Assembly (NCBI GenBank): GCA_002478885.1
Contig: DLKC01000062.1
Span: 1 to 60,729 of the forward strand
Source: Chitinophagaceae bacterium UBA7600
GTDB lineage: Bacteria > Bacteroidota > Bacteroidia > Chitinophagales > Chitinophagaceae
DNA: 60,729 bases
Reading direction: 5' to 3'
Position numbers and translations under genes: made by a program. Position 1 is the first letter of the stretch. Each line of letters begins with the position of its first letter. The notes beneath the pieces were generated by a model. It searched no databases, was not told the origin of the DNA, and saw nothing but the letters and a program-made list of their open reading frames with translations. Shown piece after piece: positions 53,462-60,729 of this stretch.

Positions 53462-54889
53462 TTAGTCTTCCATTATTTTCCCCAACAATGTAGCGGGTGT
53501 GCAATCTGTAACCTTTACCATCACATAGTCCCCGGATTTTAATGGGCGATTGTTTTTGGGGAACACGATCACCTTGTTCTGGCTGCTTCTTCCCATCCAG
53601 TCGCTATCGCTTCGTTTGCTGTTACCTTCTATTAGTACTCTAAATGTTTTTCCAATGTCGGCTTTGTTGCTTTCAAAAGCCAGCCTACCCTGGAGATCAA
53701 CGATCTCCTGGAGCCTTCTTTTCTTTATGGGCTCAGGAACGTCGTCTTCGTACCTTTTAGCTGCAAGTGTTCCCGGGCGCTCGCTGTAAAAAAACATATA
53801 ACTCATGTCGTACCTGCTGAATTCCATTATGCTCAAAGTATCGTTGTGATCTTCTTCGGTTTCTGTACAAAAGCCTGCTATAATATCAGCGCTTATGCCG
53901 CAATCGGGTATAATCTCCCTTATCTGTTTTACTTTACTCATATACCATTCGCGGGTATAAGTACGGTTCATTAGCTGAAGTATTCTCGTGCTGCCGCTTT
54001 GCACAGGCAAATGAATATAATTGCAAATGTTGTCATGTGCTGCGATTGTGTGAAGTACCTCTTCTGTAATGTCTTTGGGATGCGATGTGCTAAAGCGAAC
54101 CCTGAGTAACGGATTTACAGCTGCAACCTTTTCAAGCAGCCTGGCAAAGGTTACGGTTTCGTTTCGTGCATCATCAACCCAGTAGTAGCTATCTACATTC
54201 TGACCTAGCAACGTTACATCCCTGAAGCCTCGCTCAAAAAGATTTTGCGCCTCCTGCACTATTGAAAAAGCGTCGCGGCTTCTTTCCCGGCCACGGGTAA
54301 AAGGCACCACGCAAAAACTGCACATATTATTGCAGCCACGCATGATGGAAATAAAAGCAGTTACGCCATTTGAGTCGAGCCGAACGGGTGAAATATCGGC
54401 ATAAGTCTCGTCACGGCTGAGCAGCACGTTCACTGCTTTTTGGCCTGTTTCTGCTTCTTCGATCAACGCAGGTAAGCTCCGGTACGCATCAGGGCCAACA
54501 ACCAGGTCGACGAGCTTTTCTTCTTCCAGCAGTTTTGCTTTCAGCCTTTCCGCCATGCAACCCAAAACACCCACAAGCATTCCAGGTTTTGCCTGTTTCA
54601 TCTTTTTAAATTCGGTGAGTCTTTTCCGAACGGTTTGCTCGGCCTTTTCCCGTATAGAACAGGTATTGATGAGTACCAGGTCTGCCTGCTCGTAATCCCT
54701 GGTAGCCCCAAACCCTTCCTCATTAAGAATGGAGGCAACAATCTCGCTGTCGCTGAAATTCATAGCGCAGCCATAACTTTCTATATAAAATAGTTTCCGA
54801 TAAACATTCGGGTCATTTGCAAAGCCTGCATAAGACTCGCCCTGTCGTTTTTCATCATGTGTTTTTGTGTCCACTTTCATCATTTCCAT
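53462..54889 (-). CDS. miaB: tRNA-2-methylthio-N6-dimethylallyladenosine synthase
   Basis: 475 residues. It methylthiolates i6A37 in tRNAs that read UNN codons. The N-terminal cluster Cys residues are in [28 protein letters not shown] and [11 protein letters not shown]. The radical SAM cluster is [21 protein letters not shown], and the C-terminal TRAM domain follows ([31 protein letters not shown]). Two more ATG codons lie within the first four residues and could be starts. It lies 27 bp upstream of the sigma-54 activator. Confidence 0.97.
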   Translation of the reverse strand: MEMMKVDTKTHDEKRQGESYAGFANDPNVYRKLFYIESYGCAMNFSDSEIVASILNEEGFGATRDYEQADLVLINTCSIREKAEQTVRKRLTEFKKMKQAKPGMLVGVLGCMAERLKAKLLEEEKLVDLVVGPDAYRSLPALIEEAETGQKAVNVLLSRDETYADISPVRLDSNGVTAFISIMRGCNNMCSFCVVPFTRGRERSRDAFSIVQEAQNLFERGFRDVTLLGQNVDSYYWVDDARNETVTFARLLEKVAAVNPLLRVRFSTSHPKDITEEVLHTIAAHDNICNYIHLPVQSGSTRILQLMNRTYTREWYMSKVKQIREIIPDCGISADIIAGFCTETEEDHNDTLSIMEFSRYDMSYMFFYSERPGTLAAKRYEDDVPEPIKKRRLQEIVDLQGRLAFESNKADIGKTFRVLIEGNSKRSDSDWMGRSSQNKVIVFPKNNRPLKSGDYVMVKVTDCTPATLLGKIMED

Positions 54890-55250
54890 CCAACTAAATT
54901 TATTTTGCAGTAAGATTTTTTTTAAATACCAACCGCCGTATTTGTCGCTATTATTCTAAAAACTGCTTACAGGTTCAATATTTTCTTATGATATCTGTTT
55001 TGTAATTGCCCGGCTAAAATGCTTACCGGGGAAGCAAAAGTAATTAAAAAGACAATTGCTGACTGTTTGACAGTTTGTTAACAGTATTTGCAAAATCGCC
55101 AATTAAATTTGTTCGATTCCAGTGAATTTAAACAGCATTTATCGATGCATAATTCAGAGAACCGGCATGTTTTGCAAAAGCGACAATCTTTTATATTGTA
55201 GCATGGTACCAGTTTTTTGAATCGGCATTAATTAAAACTCCCTGTAGCGC
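54890..55250. other. Intergenic gap between divergent miaB and DUF3078 genes
   Basis: A/T-rich, no gene and no repeat arm. Contains a weak promoter-like pair near the DUF3078 gene (listed separately). Confidence 0.4.
55171..55199 (+). promoter_or_regulatory. Possible Bacteroidota-type promoter of the DUF3078 gene
   Basis: TTTG at 55171-55174 and TATATTGT at 55192-55199 resemble the -33 (TTTG) and -7 (TAnnTTTG) boxes with two mismatches and a 17-base spacer, slightly shorter than usual. This rests on sequence likeness only. Confidence 0.25.
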
Positions 55251-56207
55251 ATGATAAAAAAAATCCTGCTGCTGATGATCCTCGGCAGCATCAATATTCT
55301 TTTAAAAGCACAAGACAATATCCCGGTTAAGGCCATTCCTACAGAAATTTTCCGCACGGTTAAAAAGGATCCGAACGATACGCTCAACTGGCATTGGAAA
55401 CGTGGCGGCATTGTAAACGTAAATTTTTCGCAGGGAACGCTCAGCAACTGGGCGGCAGGGGGCGATAATTTTACCCTGGCGATAAACTCTTATACCAACT
55501 ATTTTTTACTCAACAAGGGCAAGCATCACACCTGGGACAACAGTATGGATTTTAATTTTGGGTTCATACAAACCACCAGCCTCGGCACGCGTAAAAATGA
55601 TGATCGCTTTGAAGTGCTGTCGAAATATGGTTTCATGCTCGATACTGCCAGGAAGTTTTATGCCACTGGTCTTTTCAATTTCAGAACACAGTTTTTTGAC
55701 GGCAATACATATAACGGCGATAGCGCATTTTTATCTTCCACTTTTCTTTCGCCGGCTTACCTGTTTTTCGCCGCAGGGTTCGACTATAAACCTTTTAAAA
55801 CAACATCTATTTTCTTTTCGCCACTTACAGATCGTATGACCATTGTTGCCAGCAAGCGCCTATACGAGAAAGGTTCGTATGGCGTTCCGCCTTATCAGCA
55901 TTCCATCAACCAGCTTGGCGCATTTGCGTCGATCAATGTTTACCAGAAATTATTCAAAAACGTTACTTACAAGGGAAAGATGGATTTGTTTTCTGATTAT
56001 GTGAACAATCCGCAAAACGTAGATATGTATTTTACCAATTACTTTTTCTTTAAGATCAATAAATTTTTATCTGCCAGTTATAACCTCGACATGATCTATG
56101 ATGACGATGTGAAAATATTTGGAAAGAACAACTCAAGCCCTGCACTCCAGCTGAAAAGCCTGATCGGCATTGGATTTTCTATGCCTATTAACCCTGTGGT
56201 GAATTAA
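55251..56207 (+). CDS. DUF3078 outer-membrane-like protein
   Basis: 318 residues with a Sec signal peptide (KKILLLMILGSINILLKAQ). The mature protein matches the DUF3078 family seen across Bacteroidota: WKRGGIVNVNFSQGTLSNWAAGGDNF, SMDFNFGFIQTTSLGTRKNDDRFE, then repeated aromatic-rich strands. The pattern suggests an outer-membrane beta-barrel of about a dozen strands. Molecular role unknown. It is transcribed alone. Confidence 0.92.
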   Translation: MIKKILLLMILGSINILLKAQDNIPVKAIPTEIFRTVKKDPNDTLNWHWKRGGIVNVNFSQGTLSNWAAGGDNFTLAINSYTNYFLLNKGKHHTWDNSMDFNFGFIQTTSLGTRKNDDRFEVLSKYGFMLDTARKFYATGLFNFRTQFFDGNTYNGDSAFLSSTFLSPAYLFFAAGFDYKPFKTTSIFFSPLTDRMTIVASKRLYEKGSYGVPPYQHSINQLGAFASINVYQKLFKNVTYKGKMDLFSDYVNNPQNVDMYFTNYFFFKINKFLSASYNLDMIYDDDVKIFGKNNSSPALQLKSLIGIGFSMPINPVVN

Positions 56208-56234
56208 TTTTTTATACCAGCTTTTGTTTTTCAT

Positions 56235-56290
56235 GGCGTCGCCTGTTGCGTCGCAAGCACTTCAGCGATTGATTTTCATGGCGGCAAAAA
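56235..56290. repeat. Intergenic repeat element P (subtype 3 left arm)
   Basis: GTTGCGTCGCAAGCACTTCA starts at 56245, preceded by GGCGTCGCCT. It shares TTGCGTCGCAAGCACTTC with the reverse complement of the arm at 16621. A matching right arm lies 560 bp away at 56822, on the far side of a broken membrane-protein gene. Confidence 0.72.
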
Positions 56291-56291
56291 T

Positions 56292-56797
56292 TCATTTACA
56301 TAGTAAAAGAATTTGTTCCCTCAAAATAGTTGCATCTTGCTCATTTAACTCCAAGGAAATTTTAAATAACCGATTGGAAGACGAAAGAACTAAGTTGTAG
56401 ACATATCGGGTGGAAAACTTTAAGGGAGGATTTGTTATTCCGCCGGGCCTCAGCCTGTTTGTTTCACTGACTGATGAAGTAATAATAATCTTCAAAGATT
56501 TGCTTTCGAAACTTACAGTATTCACAACAATCCCAAGGAAAAAAAATTTGGCAGTAATTACATCTTTGTTGCTTATTTGATAGGAAAAAAAAATGAGCGA
56601 AGCAACAAACTGTTGAACAGGAGGAAAATCAGAGCGGATATTGTGGTAAATACGGTGTGATCGATTGATGTGTTGTTTTTAACGTACAGCCAGCAAATAA
56701 TAAGGAAACAGGTTGCCAAAAAAAATTTGAGAATGCCTATTGCCGTAACACTCTTTCTAAATGTTGTTTTTTCTTGGACAGATTTAATTTTTAGCAT
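56292..56797 (-). pseudogene. Frameshifted gene for a small membrane protein with PH-like tail
   Basis: Two minus-strand frames join across a run of nine A (56585-56593). The first (56797 down to 56573, 74 residues, ATG start) holds two membrane helices (FFLATCFLIICWLYV, ISALIFLLFNSLLLRSFFF) and stops just after the homopolymer. One more base in the run would continue the protein into SYQISNKDVITAKFFFLG and then the second frame (to 56292), ending LELNEQDATILREQILLLCK, about 169 residues in all. The open frame upstream of the second part has no stop over this stretch, which supports a single ancestral gene. It could be a real decay, a slippage-controlled switch or a sequencing error. The architecture resembles the membrane protein at 43619. 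Confidence 0.7.
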
Positions 56798-56814
56798 TCT
56801 TGTCGATAATTATT

Positions 56815-56880
56815 TGATGCAGTACAAGAGTGCGACGCAACAGCAGCTCAATTCATGTTAAATAGCCGGGCTCCAAAAAT
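56815..56880. repeat. Intergenic repeat element Q (right arm)
   Basis: GTACAAGAGTGCGACGCAAC is at 56822-56841, followed by AGCAGCTC and TAGCCGGGCTCCAAAAA, as in other copies. Confidence 0.8.
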
Positions 56881-56884
56881 GCAT

Positions 56885-57400
56885 TTATACTGTTTGCTTC
56901 TTTGTGATTCTTCCTGCAAGTTTGCTTGCTTTAACAGGGATCAACCATTGGTCGAGCAATTCCTGTTTTGTTTGCACGAGGTTGTTGAAATAGATGCTTT
57001 CTTCGTCGATGAAATTGTTTTCGACCGCATAATTGAATTGAGATAAAGGCAACAATTGTATTTTATCTTTTATTAGAAAAGCGAGCATTTGCCTGTCGAA
57101 CATATTTACGCCAAACCGTTGTTCAATTTGCCTGATCACCCTCACAGAACTGTCGGTGCTGCAACCACTAACGCCCGTAGCTGTTTCGTCGGCCATGAGC
57201 ACAACAAACTGCCCGAAAAAAAGATTTGCATAACCCTTTACGGGTACACCGTGGCTGTTCCATGATTGTATAAAATTTGCCAGTATGCTTTCTATTTCAA
57301 ATACTTCGGATAGAGTAAACAGGCGGTTGGCCTGGTAAATCCAAACCCTCGAAGACGGGTGAAATGACTGTGGTATATTGTCGTTGAGGTTAAAATTCAT
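56885..57400 (-). CDS. Conserved hypothetical cytoplasmic protein
   Basis: 171 residues, no signal peptide. It begins RVWIYQANRLFTLSEVFEIESILANFIQSWNSHG and contains GYANLFFGQFVVLMADETATGVSGCSTDSSVRVIRQIEQ, a conserved pattern in Bacteroidota proteins sometimes loosely labelled as ABC transporter ATPase; no Walker motif is present here, so that label is not supported. Function unknown. Divergent from the SulP gene. Confidence 0.8.
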   Translation of the reverse strand: MNFNLNDNIPQSFHPSSRVWIYQANRLFTLSEVFEIESILANFIQSWNSHGVPVKGYANLFFGQFVVLMADETATGVSGCSTDSSVRVIRQIEQRFGVNMFDRQMLAFLIKDKIQLLPLSQFNYAVENNFIDEESIYFNNLVQTKQELLDQWLIPVKASKLAGRITKKQTV

Positions 57401-57489
57401 GTTGTAAAATTACGGGCAAATGATTAAAATATTGCAGCTTAAGAGAGTATAAACAAGCTAACAATGATTTTTATCAGCCGTTACTGCAA

Positions 57490-59088
57490 ATGAAAAAAAT
57501 ATCTTTGCCGGGAATCAGCAATCTCAAGATGAACATAATCAGCAGACGCACCAGGCTCTACTATTTATCTTTTCTTAAATACGATTTTAAAGCAAGTATA
57601 ACTGTTTTCTTTGTCGCACTTCCGCTGTGTTTGGGTATATCGCTTGCCTCGGGAACACCGGTTTATTCAGGTTTGCTGGCAGGTATTATCGGAGGTGTTG
57701 TGGTTTCGCTATTAAGTAAATCGGAGCTAAGTGTAAGCGGCCCGGCCGCTGGGTTAACAGCGATATGTGCAGCTGCCATTGTACAACTCGGCTCCCTTGA
57801 AGTGTTTTTTCTTTCTGTGATGCTCGCTGGCTTTTTACAGTTATTACTTGGCGCTTTCAGGTTGGGTGGATTCACACACTTTATTCCTTCTGCTGTTATC
57901 AAAGGAATGCTTGCGGCAATAGGCATTATTCTTATTTCGAAACAGGTTCCGCTGCTGATTGGTTTTAACAAACCCGACTTTTGGACAAATGAATTGTTTA
58001 ACATTATCACCTTCAACAATGGCTTCCGGCATATTGATGACCTGTATGCCAACACGTCTGCCGGGGCTATTATTATCGCGGCTGGTGCTTTTTGTGTTTA
58101 TTGGTCCTGGAATAAATTCATGGTAAAAAAAGTTCCGTTTCTTCCTGTGTCTTTTATTGTTGTTGTTTTTGGAGTGTTAAGTGCGTTGCTTTTTCAAAAC
58201 TGCTTTACTTCGCTGCAGTTAAATCCTACTCAATATGTAACACTACCGCCTGATATTTTTGGACAGGTAAAGTTGCCTGAAGCCGGGTTAATGTTCAGCG
58301 ACATCAATGTTTGGCGGAATGCCGTTGTTATTTGTTTTGTTGCAACACTTGAAACGCTGCTAAGTATTGAGGCTATCGACAAACTGGATCCTTACAACCG
58401 TATTACCCCGCAAAACAGGGAATTGATGGCTCAAGGTGCCGGCAACATGCTCAGTGGCTTTTTGGGCGGACTTCCCATCACTGCAGTTATTGTAAGAAGC
58501 TCGGCTAATGCGGCGGCCGGTGCTAAAACAAAAACATCTTCTTTTACTCATGGAGTATGGCTGCTGCTGGCTATTCTATTTGCCATTCCGCTTATTAATC
58601 TTGTACCGTATTGTGTGCTCGCTGTTATTTTGTTCCGCACAGGTTATAACCTCGCCAAGCCAAAAATGATCTATACAGTTTATAAACAGGGAAGAGAGCA
58701 ATTCATGCCTTTTATTATCACTGTTGTTTCCATATTGCTCACCGATTTGTTAATCGGGGTGTTAATCGGTTTCGTGTACTCCATTTATTTCCTGATCAAG
58801 CATACTTACCAGGCTGGTTTCGTTGTGAAGGAAAGTATGGAAAAAGGAAAAAAATATTTTCTGATAGAGCTTGATCTAAACGTGAGTTTCCTGAATAAAA
58901 GAAGATTTATGGAACTGCTCGATAAAATACCGGAACATTCAGTTGTGGAAATAAATGGAATCGATACTATTTATATAGATCGGGATATACTCGAAATATT
59001 CCAGGATTTTAGGCCAAAAGCTATCCGGAAAAACATTCATCTCGTGATGTTCAATATTCCATCGGTGGAAACTATTGTTTCCCACTAA
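57490..59088 (+). CDS. SulP-family anion transporter
   Basis: 532 residues. Ten or more membrane helices; signature regions VALPLCLGISLASGTPVYSGLLAGIIGG, LSVSGPAAGLTAICAAAIV and GAGNMLSGFLGGLPITAVIVRSSANAAAGAKTKTSSF. The C-terminal STAS-type domain (YFLIELDLNVSFLNKRRF, HSVVEINGIDTIYIDRDIL) is present. SulP proteins carry sulfate, bicarbonate or other anions; which one is not decided, and no carbonic anhydrase is adjacent. Confidence 0.94.
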   Translation: MKKISLPGISNLKMNIISRRTRLYYLSFLKYDFKASITVFFVALPLCLGISLASGTPVYSGLLAGIIGGVVVSLLSKSELSVSGPAAGLTAICAAAIVQLGSLEVFFLSVMLAGFLQLLLGAFRLGGFTHFIPSAVIKGMLAAIGIILISKQVPLLIGFNKPDFWTNELFNIITFNNGFRHIDDLYANTSAGAIIIAAGAFCVYWSWNKFMVKKVPFLPVSFIVVVFGVLSALLFQNCFTSLQLNPTQYVTLPPDIFGQVKLPEAGLMFSDINVWRNAVVICFVATLETLLSIEAIDKLDPYNRITPQNRELMAQGAGNMLSGFLGGLPITAVIVRSSANAAAGAKTKTSSFTHGVWLLLAILFAIPLINLVPYCVLAVILFRTGYNLAKPKMIYTVYKQGREQFMPFIITVVSILLTDLLIGVLIGFVYSIYFLIKHTYQAGFVVKESMEKGKKYFLIELDLNVSFLNKRRFMELLDKIPEHSVVEINGIDTIYIDRDILEIFQDFRPKAIRKNIHLVMFNIPSVETIVSH

Positions 59089-59107
59089 TCTGTCAGGAGC
59101 ATAGGAA

Positions 59108-59884
59108 TCACCATGCATCCGCTATGAGTTCGGCAATATCTTTCACCTGCACCTCGTTTTCCTTTTCGCGATTTTTAACACCATCAGTCAGCATAGTGTT
59201 ACAAAAGGGGCAGGCCGACGCTATAATTTGAGGCTTTTCTTCAAGCGCTTCATCGGTGCGCTCTATATTTATCCGTTTGTTGCCAGGCTCATCCTCCTTA
59301 AACATTTGCGCTCCGCCGGCGCCGCAGCATAAACCATTTGTTCGGCAACGTTTCATTTCCACCAATTCGGCATCGAGTAGTTCGAGTACTTTTCTGGGCG
59401 CTTCATAAATATTGTTGGCCCGGCCAAGATAACAGCTATCGTGATAGGCGATGCGCTTTCCTTTAAATGATCCGCCGCCGCTCAGTTTTATCTTGCCTTC
59501 ATCAATCAGTTGCTGTAGCAATTGAGTGTGATGTATTACTTCATAATTGCCGCCAAGTTCAGGATATTCATTTTTTAACGTATTGAAGCAGTGGGGGCAG
59601 GCTGTTACAATTTTTTTAATGCCATAACCGTTCAGCAATTGAATATTGTTATACGCCATCATCTGGAATAAGAATTCGTTGCCGGCCCTTCTTGCCGGAT
59701 CGCCTGTACAGGCTTCTTCTTTGCCAAGAATGGCGTATTTAATCCCGGTATTATCAAGGATGCTTGCGAACGCTTTTGTTATCTTTTGCGCACGCTGATC
59801 AAAGCTGCCGGCGCAGCCTACCCAGAATAAAATTTCGGGTGTTTCTCCATTCATCATCATTTCTGCCATCGTAGGAACCTTCAT
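59108..59884 (-). CDS. CCG-domain (heterodisulfide reductase-like) iron-sulfur protein
   Basis: 258 residues. Two CCG-type cysteine motifs: VTACPHCFNTLKNEYPE in the first half and NGLCCGAGGAQMFKED followed by IIASACPFCNTMLTDG in the second; N-terminal FWVGCAGSFDQRAQK adds another Cys. These bind an unusual iron-sulfur cluster in HdrB/GlpC/LutA-like redox subunits. A ferredoxin-type partner gene is not visible next to it within the window. Electron partners unknown. Confidence 0.9.
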   Translation of the reverse strand: MKVPTMAEMMMNGETPEILFWVGCAGSFDQRAQKITKAFASILDNTGIKYAILGKEEACTGDPARRAGNEFLFQMMAYNNIQLLNGYGIKKIVTACPHCFNTLKNEYPELGGNYEVIHHTQLLQQLIDEGKIKLSGGGSFKGKRIAYHDSCYLGRANNIYEAPRKVLELLDAELVEMKRCRTNGLCCGAGGAQMFKEDEPGNKRINIERTDEALEEKPQIIASACPFCNTMLTDGVKNREKENEVQVKDIAELIADAW

Positions 59885-59964
59885 AAACGATCATTTGTTC
59901 AAATGTAGGGTAAATGAAAAATCCGGGAAAGTTTCGTTTTCAATTAAGGCTGTTACAAAAACTG

Positions 59965-60060
59965 GCTCAAATGATGTTCCGGGCTTTTTATCTTTCTTCA
60001 TCGTCCCTTGCGTCGCACTCTTGTACTTAAAGTAATGCTGCTGAGCAAATTACGAAGCGC
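59965..60060. repeat. Intergenic repeat element R (left arm)
   Basis: CTTGCGTCGCACTCTTGTAC is at 60007-60026, preceded by CATCGTCC and, further out, CGGGCTTTTTATC. No right arm was seen before the next gene. It lies in the 59885-60193 gap; nothing else was recognised there. Confidence 0.72.
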
Positions 60061-60193
60061 AGTATTGTAGCCTAACAGGCAAACTGCATAGGTATCGATC
60101 AATTTCAGAAGGCGTTTTTATGCGTTCAAAATATTCTCTTTCTTTATTCGTCTACCTCTTTGTAAACTATTTTTTTTAATTAAAACAAAGATC

Positions 60194-60589
60194 ATGCACT
60201 ACAATCAGTCATGCGCCGCAAAAGGCGATTACGGAAGCAGGTACCGGCAACAGCTTTACCGTTCAATGCAAAGAGCCGCAGTAAACATTTTTAAAACCGA
60301 AAACAGTTATGAAATGTTGGTATTTGCGCCCGGGCGCATTAAAGAACACTTTCATATCGATGTAAAAGGTATGGAGCTTACGGTTTCTTACACGCCACCG
60401 GAAGGTTTTGCAAGGCCGGATTGGATACACCGCGAATATAGCCGTGGTGCTTTCCAGAGAACATTTACGCTCGATGATACTGTCGAAGCAGCAAAGATCA
60501 GCGCGAAGTATGAAGCTGGGGTTTTACATATTGTTCTCCCGGTAATACCCGGTAAAGAAACACTGCAAAGAGAAATTGTCGTCAGCTAA
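60194..60589 (+). CDS. Hsp20/alpha-crystallin-family small heat shock protein
   Basis: 131 residues. The alpha-crystallin domain covers most of the protein: NIFKTENSYEMLVFAPGRIKEHFHIDVKGMELTVSY, then REYSRGAFQRTFTL and the family signature AKYEAGVLHIVLPV. A short tail follows. It would hold unfolding proteins in large oligomers. The N-terminal arm is short (about 30 residues). A strong terminator follows. Confidence 0.93.
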   Translation: MHYNQSCAAKGDYGSRYRQQLYRSMQRAAVNIFKTENSYEMLVFAPGRIKEHFHIDVKGMELTVSYTPPEGFARPDWIHREYSRGAFQRTFTLDDTVEAAKISAKYEAGVLHIVLPVIPGKETLQREIVVS

Positions 60590-60608
60590 ATGCGGGGTTT
60601 ATGTTGAT

Positions 60609-60635
60609 GGCGGCACCGTAGGTGCCGCCTTTTTT
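60609..60635 (+). terminator. Terminator after the Hsp20 gene
   Basis: GGCGGCACC (60609-60617) and GGTGCCGCC (60621-60629) pair around GTA, followed by six T. Confidence 0.92.
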
Positions 60636-60660
60636 ACGTTTTATGCACTTATTCCAATAA

Positions 60661-60686
60661 AAAAACCTCACATTTCTGTGAGGTTT
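60661..60686 (-). terminator. Terminator downstream of the tRNA gene
   Basis: AAACCTCAC and GTGAGGTTT pair around a six-base loop; on the minus strand the stem runs into a T run. It follows the 3' end of the tRNA directly. Confidence 0.82.
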
Positions 60687-60689
60687 GTG

Positions 60690-60729
60690 TGACCGCGTCA
60701 GGATTCAAACCTGAAACCTTCTGATCCGT
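60690..60729 (-). tRNA. tRNA-Arg(ACG), 3' half only (cut by window edge)
   Basis: Read on the minus strand, the edge starts at the anticodon ACG followed by GA, a stem half TCAGA, a variable loop AGGTT, the T arm TCAGG-TTTGAAT-CCTGA and the acceptor half CGCGGTC with discriminator A. The CCA end is not encoded. Anticodon placement assumes standard numbering back from the T arm; the 5' half lies outside the window. Confidence 0.85.

Noticed and set aside
56885..57400. ABC transporter ATPase annotation for this hypothetical gene
   Set aside because: No Walker A, signature or Walker B motif is present in the 171 residues.
581..60026. Insertion sequences or integrons
   Set aside because: The repeats lack any transposase or integrase gene in the window, and the spacers are short and unrelated, so a complete mobile element is not supported.

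Overview
The window looks like chromosomal DNA of a member of the Bacteroidota, most likely the Chitinophagaceae or a close relative. The evidence is a type IX secretion (T9SS) C-terminal sorting domain on a large protease, a DUF3078 protein, a TPR/HisKA_2 kinase with a LytTR regulator, a VPS10/sortilin-like exported protein, a TonB gene beside folC, and an miaB / sigma-54 activator / lptE / secG / mltG order. All taxonomic statements are inference from gene content. There is no rRNA, phage, plasmid or transposase gene; one partial tRNA-Arg(ACG) closes the right edge.

Layout. 1-9.6 kb: the 3' end of a T9SS-sorted protein, a two-component system, and a 1678-residue secreted subtilase whose last 147 codons are 98.6% identical in DNA to the truncated gene at the left edge. 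9.9-16.4 kb: a lipoprotein, an ECF sigma factor coupled to an unusual membrane-anchored partner with a barrel-like tail, a repeat-propeller lipoprotein, and two hypothetical genes. 16.7-19.3 kb: thrS-infC, not followed by rpmI-rplT. 19.6-26.9 kb: cysQ, three different sulfotransferases, two GT4 glycosyltransferases and UDP-glucose dehydrogenase, which together look like a sulfated, uronate-containing glycan locus. 26.9-35.6 kb (minus strand): a VPS10-like protein, a LolA-like protein, a polysaccharide deacetylase, a WecA-like initiating transferase, a UGM-like flavoprotein and a sugar epimerase. 36.3-60.6 kb: housekeeping and small operons (rpiA, GNAT-ABC, folC, tonB, an arginase-family / membrane / radical-SAM operon, queA, trmH, yihY-mltG, secG, lptE, sigma-54 activator, miaB), then DUF3078, a frameshifted membrane-protein gene, a SulP transporter, a CCG-domain protein and an Hsp20.

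The most striking unexplained structure is a family of intergenic inverted repeats. At least 24 copies of a ~20-nt arm (consensus GTTGCGTCGCACACTTGTAC, or its reverse complement) lie between genes across the whole window. Many are paired head to head around 46-146 bp spacers, with outer flanks resembling GGCATCGGC and AAAGCCGGC. The arms come in three subtypes and pairs often mix them. One arm forms the last codons of the VPS10-like gene. No mobile enzyme is nearby, so these behave like REP/BIME or MITE-type elements.

Functionally, CysQ removes PAP, the by-product of PAPS-dependent sulfotransferases; Ugd supplies UDP-glucuronate; the glycosyltransferases and the WecA-like enzyme can assemble a lipid-linked glycan; and the deacetylase can modify it. 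The idea that these two opposed gene blocks make one sulfated cell-surface polymer is inference.
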